Shown piece by piece: positions 58,855 through 64,000 of a stretch of DNA of 64,000 bases. The stretch comes from Combretum micranthum (Eukaryota; Streptophyta; Magnoliopsida; Myrtales; Combretaceae). A program made the translations under genes and the position numbers. The notes beneath the pieces are model-generated. The model made no database searches and was not told the origin of the DNA. It saw only the letters and a list, made by a program, of their open reading frames with translations. The stretch's first letter is position 1. Every line of letters begins with the position of its first letter. Location: the NCBI GenBank assembly GCA_024138025.1, contig JAMXBD010000367.1:372001-436000 (forward strand), in the 5' to 3' direction.

Positions 58855-59004
58855 TCAGCCTCTAAAAGGGGTTAATGTACAATTTTTAACAAAACTACCT
58901 CCGTAGTAGTCGTTGGTGTCAATTGCAGTTGACGCACCACTAGCGTTATCCTGGTTTCCTTTGAAAGTTGCAGTGCAGTAAATGCAAAGTCCTTGATCAG
59001 CCAT
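58855..59004 (-). CDS. Unrecognised 49-residue ORF
   Basis: A short minus-strand ORF (start ATG at 59004, stop at 58855-58857) encoding a small protein with three Cys (MADQGLCIYCTATF near the N-terminus). It is preceded by a plausible acceptor (CTTTTTCAG, just above 59045). I recognise no family and see no signal peptide. It could be a last exon of a small gene, a gene fragment, or chance. Local composition is less AT-rich than around it. Confidence 0.25.
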   Translation of the reverse strand: MADQGLCIYCTATFKGNQDNASGASTAIDTNDYYGGSFVKNCTLTPFRG

Positions 59005-59089
59005 GGCTTAATATCTCTCCATGCAAGGAGGAACCTGTGTTCTGAAAAAGGCTTTCATGTTATATGCATAACTTGCTTTAAGTTAAGAT

Positions 59090-59880
59090 TTTAAATAAGA
59101 TCCATTGAATTATATCATAATAATATGGTTGATTTGACATTAATATAATAGATTTATATATGAAATCAACATTAATGTCACATAATTATGATTATGTTAA
59201 TTTGACATTTTAAGAAGCAATTGATATTGTAAATAAGTTAGTGATAAACTAAATAGTTAATTAATTTTTTTTAAGTTAAACATAATTAGGATTGTTCAAT
59301 GGATAATCAAGGTCTACTCTCATATATCATTTCAATATAACCCATGGCTCTACTCCCTTAATAAGTGCTGCTCTCCACATCACAACCACCAAATGCTACT
59401 ATCTTTCTCTACTAACACCACCATGGCTCATACCACAAAAATCAAGTAAATTCCTCCATTTATTTGAACCAAAAGTTTACTCACCAACACTCAAGCATTA
59501 CATCTAGTTAGAAATTTATCCTAATTAACATTAGATCATATAGAATCAATATAAACCATCTTTAAATTCACACACTTCAAGTTCATATTATTATAATCTA
59601 GTAGTATGAATACTGGTTTCTCAACGAAATCATTAAATTCAATTCCCGCTTTTTCAACGAATGAAATATGTTAGTAGTTGATAGAGAAATATCTACACAT
59701 ATAAGATTTAAGGATAGAGTACATATACTAATACTAAGAATTTATCATTTACATTAAGATCTTTTAATACTAATTTAATAACATCTCCAATGCAACTAAT
59801 GACCTCTAAGAATCTGTGACAAGAATCATGTTTCATTTAGACAAATAAATTAGGTTAGAGTTAGAGGAACATCATTCAAT
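59090..59880. other. Intergenic DNA, nothing recognised
   Basis: AT-rich, no supported ORF, no clear repeat ends. Confidence 0.5.
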
Positions 59881-60560
59881 TTTGAAGGGAATTCATTGCT
59901 AAAGTAGATCACGCTGTGATATATTTTGATCATGAAACTCAAATTCTAGAGGAGATCACCCCCGACACTATGACTGTTGATCGTAATGAAGCTGGTGACT
60001 TCTATTGACTTGTCATCATCAAAGAAGTTACAAGTCAATGGAAGTCACGAGCTCCAATGACGCCCGTGATGCCGTCTATGATGTGTCCAATCATGCCTAT
60101 GAAGTGCTTGAGGAGAAGTGATAAGTATTAGGCTGAGGAGATCACAGCCCGAGTCACAGCCATGATCCATGGTATGATTTCATGCCCTGTTTTTTATGTT
60201 TATTTTTACTTTCCTATTTTGTTTGTTTGGCTTTTTGTATTCTATATTTGCCCTTACTAGACTTGCGGGAGTATATAAGGGTCATTAGGGTTATGTTAAC
60301 ATAAGTTTTAAGTTTTTGCCACCTTTGACAACTTGATATATTTATAATTCTTCAACTTAGTTCTTGAATGAATTTGAAAGTTTTTTCAACCTTTGTTTCT
60401 TTATCAATCAAGTATTATATCGATTGATCAAAACAACTAGGTCGATCTTTTCTTGGTATAGAATACCCTAATAAAGAATCATTCATACCCTTTATTTTTT
60501 TTATTAAAGACTACAAAATCATAATCATAAAAACACTTTAGTGTGAGAGTTTATTAAAGA
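59881..60560 (+). repeat. LTR-like segment with a TATA box
   Basis: Contains GAGGAGATCAC twice (near 59951 and 60135) and GC-richer text, then GGGAGTATATAAGGGTCATT (60267-60286), a strong TATA context followed by CT/T-rich leader-like sequence. This order resembles the U3-R part of a plant gypsy LTR. Ends and duplication were not found. Confidence 0.4.
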
Positions 60561-60628
60561 GAAATCTGCTACATAGTTCCAACATGGATCCTATTTGTAT
60601 AAAAAATAATCAAAGCACTAGCTTTTAA

Positions 60629-60979
60629 CTAAAAAAAGGGAAGGTGTAATCTAAAGTTGAAGAACTTTGGGTAGAAGTAAAAGCAATTCCCATGGAAAAA
60701 TGGGACTCGATATAACCTACTTGCCATCGTCATGCAACTGCATAGTAACAAAAAAGCCATATGCTCTTGATCCCAAAGTGTACTCTGCCATTCATGTACC
60801 TCCAAGGCCTCTACATGAATATTGACCCTTGAGAGCACGTCTTCTACTAGCAAACTTCCCTCCCTATCATTGGGATACACATCTCGAGGACGCATCTTCA
60901 CAGCCTCAACCAAAGACACTGCAATCATTCGTGTCATCATGCTTGAAGGGGGTAGCCCTCTATGTATGCTCAAAGGCAA
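60629..60979 (-). CDS. Unrecognised 116-residue ORF
   Basis: An open frame on the minus strand with a mixed-composition core (RPRDVYPNDREGSLLVEDVL) and a hydrophobic Cys/Met-rich part. Local sequence is less AT-rich than the neighbourhood. Overlapping plus-strand frames of similar length at 60822-61056 weaken the call. I recognise no family. It may be a decayed transposon or host-gene fragment. Confidence 0.2.
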   Translation of the reverse strand: MPLSIHRGLPPSSMMTRMIAVSLVEAVKMRPRDVYPNDREGSLLVEDVLSRVNIHVEALEVHEWQSTLWDQEHMAFLLLCSCMTMASRLYRVPFFHGNCFYFYPKFFNFRLHLPFF

Positions 60980-61469
60980 TTACCCAAGCATCATTAAGGT
61001 TATCGAAATTAGAACCTAAACTTATCCATAAATTCCTAGAAGTTACCAATGCTTGAATAGTGAAGAAAGAAATCAAGAACCAACATAGAATTTGAATAAT
61101 GAAACAATAGAAAAGTGAAATATGGTAAACACTCTACTTACTTAAAGCAACAGTTGTGAGGAAAATCAAAACAACAAATAATTGTGACCATTAATCCTTG
61201 TAAAGTCCATCCAACAGCTTATAATTCCTAACATGAAGATGCATGAATGAAGAAACTAACTACTACATGCAAAATTAGCAAACCTTAAAATGACACTTAT
61301 CAGAGTAATGAAAAGACAAACTCAAATGCAAAAGGAACAAAGGTTTCTAAGGAAGGCTTCATGCGAACCAAGGTGATTCTCTTAAAAATAAAAAGACATC
61401 TTATATGGATCACCCTTCTCAACTATTTTACGTGAATCTTTCAAAAAATATAGCCTACCTGTTGGAGGT

Positions 61470-62538
61470 TAGATATTCACATGTAGAGGAAAACACATTG
61501 CTACAGCAAGCAAAATATGAAGTACAAAAAATAAAATAAAGATGAAGAGTAAAGATGAAGAAAATACTCTATTCTACTCATAACTAAAAGTACATCACTC
61601 AAGTTAGCATATTAACTTGATTACATGAGAGGTACAAAAGTTGAGAGCTTGCTTAACAAGTTGATCCATTAAAACTTAAAAAGCTATGCTACAACATGCT
61701 AAGCACATGAAAAGAGGTCGATTAGAGCAGAAAGCTTCCATAAGGAAAAAACTTAACTACACTTGACTTGACTTATAGAAAACAAGATGAAATTGATGGA
61801 TCTTTAAATGCTAGTGTAAAGACCAACTTATCTTAATCCCATGATTAGGTAAACCAAATTCGCAACCACGTATAATGCATAAGGATATTATACATAAAGT
61901 TGTCCAAAAAGAAAGTGTTTATGGTGATTGATTGATTAAACCTGCTATAGCATAAAATTTTACAAAAACTACTCATTTAGAGTAGACTTACTTTACATAA
62001 AAGAATATGACAGTATCATCAGGTTGGGACTTCAAAAGATTACAAAATCTTGGTCCTTTACGAAATACGACGAAAACTTAAATACTTTGAATTACAACTC
62101 TTAGGCTTATGAGCAAGACTCAAAAGAAAACAATTACATCCTATTCAAAAGTCTTGAAAATGTCTCTTTAGAAACAAACATAACAATGAAATGACTCCTA
62201 ATCATCCCACTCGTCCAAAATTCTTCAAAGTCTATCCCATCTCCCAAATTATCATAGAATTTATCATCATCAACACCTGGAAAAGAAAACGTGAGTCAGG
62301 TGCACAGTACACAATAACACAAGCAAATATAGAGTGGCAATGCAATAACTAATAAATTAATTATCTTTTATTAAGTAAATAAATCAACATTGGAGTGCTC
62401 ATAGTCCGATTGCAATCCTTGGGAATCTGGAGGTCCTGAGTAATAGCAGCTGCTTAGGAGGTTGATATAAGTAGCTTAAATACTTATATCTCTTACATAA
62501 CTTTACAAATAATAATCTCATTTAAGATTCACAATCGC
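61470..62538 (-). repeat. Truncated gypsy-like LTR, minus strand
   Basis: On the minus strand this shows the same layout as the solo LTR at 46590-49185, for example GTTGATGATGATAAATTC near 62260 and ATATAAGTATTTAAGCTAC near 62485. Similarity stops where another LTR begins at 62539. The left limit is uncertain. Confidence 0.45.
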
Positions 62539-64000
62539 TGTAAGCCCCGAATTTTTCGAGAATGGTTTTAGAATACCGAATCGAAACCCTAAAGTCTGAC
62601 CCAAGTTGAAACCGAACCTTAAGCAATTTCGATCATGGGATTTCATAAGAGAATATTCATTAATCATTCGGCACAAAAAATCCGAGCATGAGAAAGTCCA
62701 TCTAGCCGATCCCTGAGGTAAACCCCTCAATTTCTAGGGTAAAGTTGGATTAAACCCTAACCCTAGTAAAACCGGAGTTTCAAAAGTCAACAAAGATCAA
62801 GACAATCAAACAATTTCAACTCCGGCAATCCTGCGTTCTCAAACCCTAGAAAACAAAATTGAGTTAATGGCTTATAATAGTTTGTAATAATATAGGGTAA
62901 TACAAAAATATCATATTCGTGAATTTCGAGTATCCTTCGGACTCAAACGGGATCAGTTTTCGAAAAGCGTGTCCTGAAGCTCGAAATGATAAAAATATTC
63001 CAATAACACCAAAAGACTCGTAATTAAACAAGGATTTCAAAAATATCAATCTTAGAATTTTTCGATAACTAAAAATAACAGATATAGCTCGTTTACGCGT
63101 ATTTTTATTACTGCCGGTATATTATATGTCTAGTCTACTATTCATAGTACTATTCCTACTATTCATTACTATTTCACTATCTCTACTTTTTCTTACACTT
63201 TTTTTTTACTACCTACATACATATTTTCTTACTTTTTATATTTCCAATACATCTTATATTAAATTATATCTTACATATTAATTATTTTCTTACAAAAATT
63301 ACAAAACAAATCAACTCCTCCCCCCTCTACACATCAAAACTGGTGCTACCTTCTCTCTTTCCCACTCATTTATTTTTTTTTTCAATTTATTTTATTACAT
63401 CAAAAATTCACTCCAAAAATTCTATAAATACTCAATTCCTCCTTCATTCTTTCACACATTCATTGTACATAACAAAACTACACCGAAATTTCCTCTCAAA
63501 ACCTCTCTCCAACAATTCCCTCTCAAAACAGTCTCTACTAATTTCTACTTTTCAAGAAAAATAACAAAACCCATTCATCTCTTTTCAAATCCTCTATTAA
63601 ACCTTAGATAAAATCTTATCTATATTTCTTTATCATGTTCATACAACTTAGCATGAGCTTAGTGTATGTTTCTTAGACTCATGAGAGTTAAAGAAACAAC
63701 AATATGTTTATGTTTTGTTTTTGTTCATGTTCATGTTCCTATTTTGCATTATGTTATTATGTTGTTGTTATTGTTATTATTATTTTTGCTCTAATCTAAC
63801 TTATATATAGTATTATGTATATTATGTATATATATTTCTTTAGAGCATATAAGCTCACTTGTTATTTATTTATTTTCATGTTTTGTAATTTATTTATTTA
63901 ATTCATGCAATTTATTAAGACTAGTCTTTCTAGTCTTAGACTTGTCCATATCAAGTTAAAACATTTTCCTTTCTTTTTTTTCTTTTCTTTTTCTTTTTGG
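62539..64000 (+). mobile_element. Start of a second gypsy-like LTR, runs off the window
   Basis: Begins TGTAAGCCCCGAATTTTTCG, a wording typical of the 5' end of plant Ty3/gypsy LTRs, and continues non-coding to the window end. A TATA-like CTATAAATA at 63422-63430 is followed by a CT-rich leader, fitting the LTR promoter. The insertion point lies inside the minus-strand LTR fragment. The 5 bases before it (ATCGC, 62534-62538) are the predicted target duplication to look for beyond the window. Confidence 0.62.
63422..63430 (+). promoter_or_regulatory. Candidate TATA box of the LTR promoter
   Basis: CTATAAATA in a CT-rich setting about 0.9 kb into the LTR that starts at 62539. The following sequence is pyrimidine-rich with no long ORF of known family. 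Confidence 0.45.

Overview
This window is nuclear DNA from a flowering plant, most likely a eudicot. The evidence is an AT-rich composition, short exons with canonical GT/AG introns, plant gene families, and heavy loading with plant-type LTR retrotransposons whose primer-binding sites match tRNA-Met. I cannot name the species. Nothing looks bacterial, viral or organellar, and I saw no rRNA or tRNA gene and no CRISPR array.

Three host genes can be reconstructed exon by exon. (1) 13.84 to 8.58 kb, minus strand: a nine-exon gene for a protein with an acidic N-terminus, a SAP DNA-binding domain and a C-terminal CCCH zinc finger. (2) 28.29 to 31.60 kb, plus strand: a five-exon secreted GDSL-type esterase/lipase. 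(3) 41.48 to 36.46 kb, minus strand: the five-exon gene for the ER-Golgi R-SNARE SEC22, with a non-coding 5' leader exon near 42.9 kb. All three have clean splice junctions and conserved protein sequence, yet each carries one or two small frame-breaking indels. Either this assembly retains indel errors, or several neighbouring genes are decaying. That question matters most for anyone using the gene models.

Most of the rest is transposon-derived. 0.2-6.9 kb is a dead Ty1/copia element (gag, protease, integrase, RT, RNase H all recognisable) with a truncated 5' LTR and a second TG...-type element inserted cleanly into its gag (5-bp target duplication GAATG). 16.3-16.8 kb is a decayed MuDR-like (MULE) transposase end. 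17.7-25 kb is a mosaic of LTR fragments and short repeats. 31.86-34.73 kb and 46.59-49.19 kb are two long solo LTRs of one Ty3/gypsy-like family, in opposite orientation, each with a perfect 5-bp target duplication; they bracket the SEC22 gene. A further copia LTR sits in the large last intron of SEC22. 50.35-52.57 kb holds two copia LTRs head to head as a roughly 0.92-kb-armed inverted repeat. 53.76-58.69 kb is a complete but gag-only copia element with two LTRs, no pol genes, and degenerate direct repeats where pol should be. 61.4-64.0 kb is gypsy-like LTR sequence, with one LTR apparently inserted into another and running off the window.

The three host genes are unrelated in function (nucleic-acid binding, secreted lipid/ester hydrolysis, vesicle fusion) and are simply neighbours. 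I found no gene cluster or new molecular system. The notable structures are the coding indels, the nested and inverted LTR architecture, the gag-only element, and a CG-containing palindromic block near 43.3-43.5 kb.
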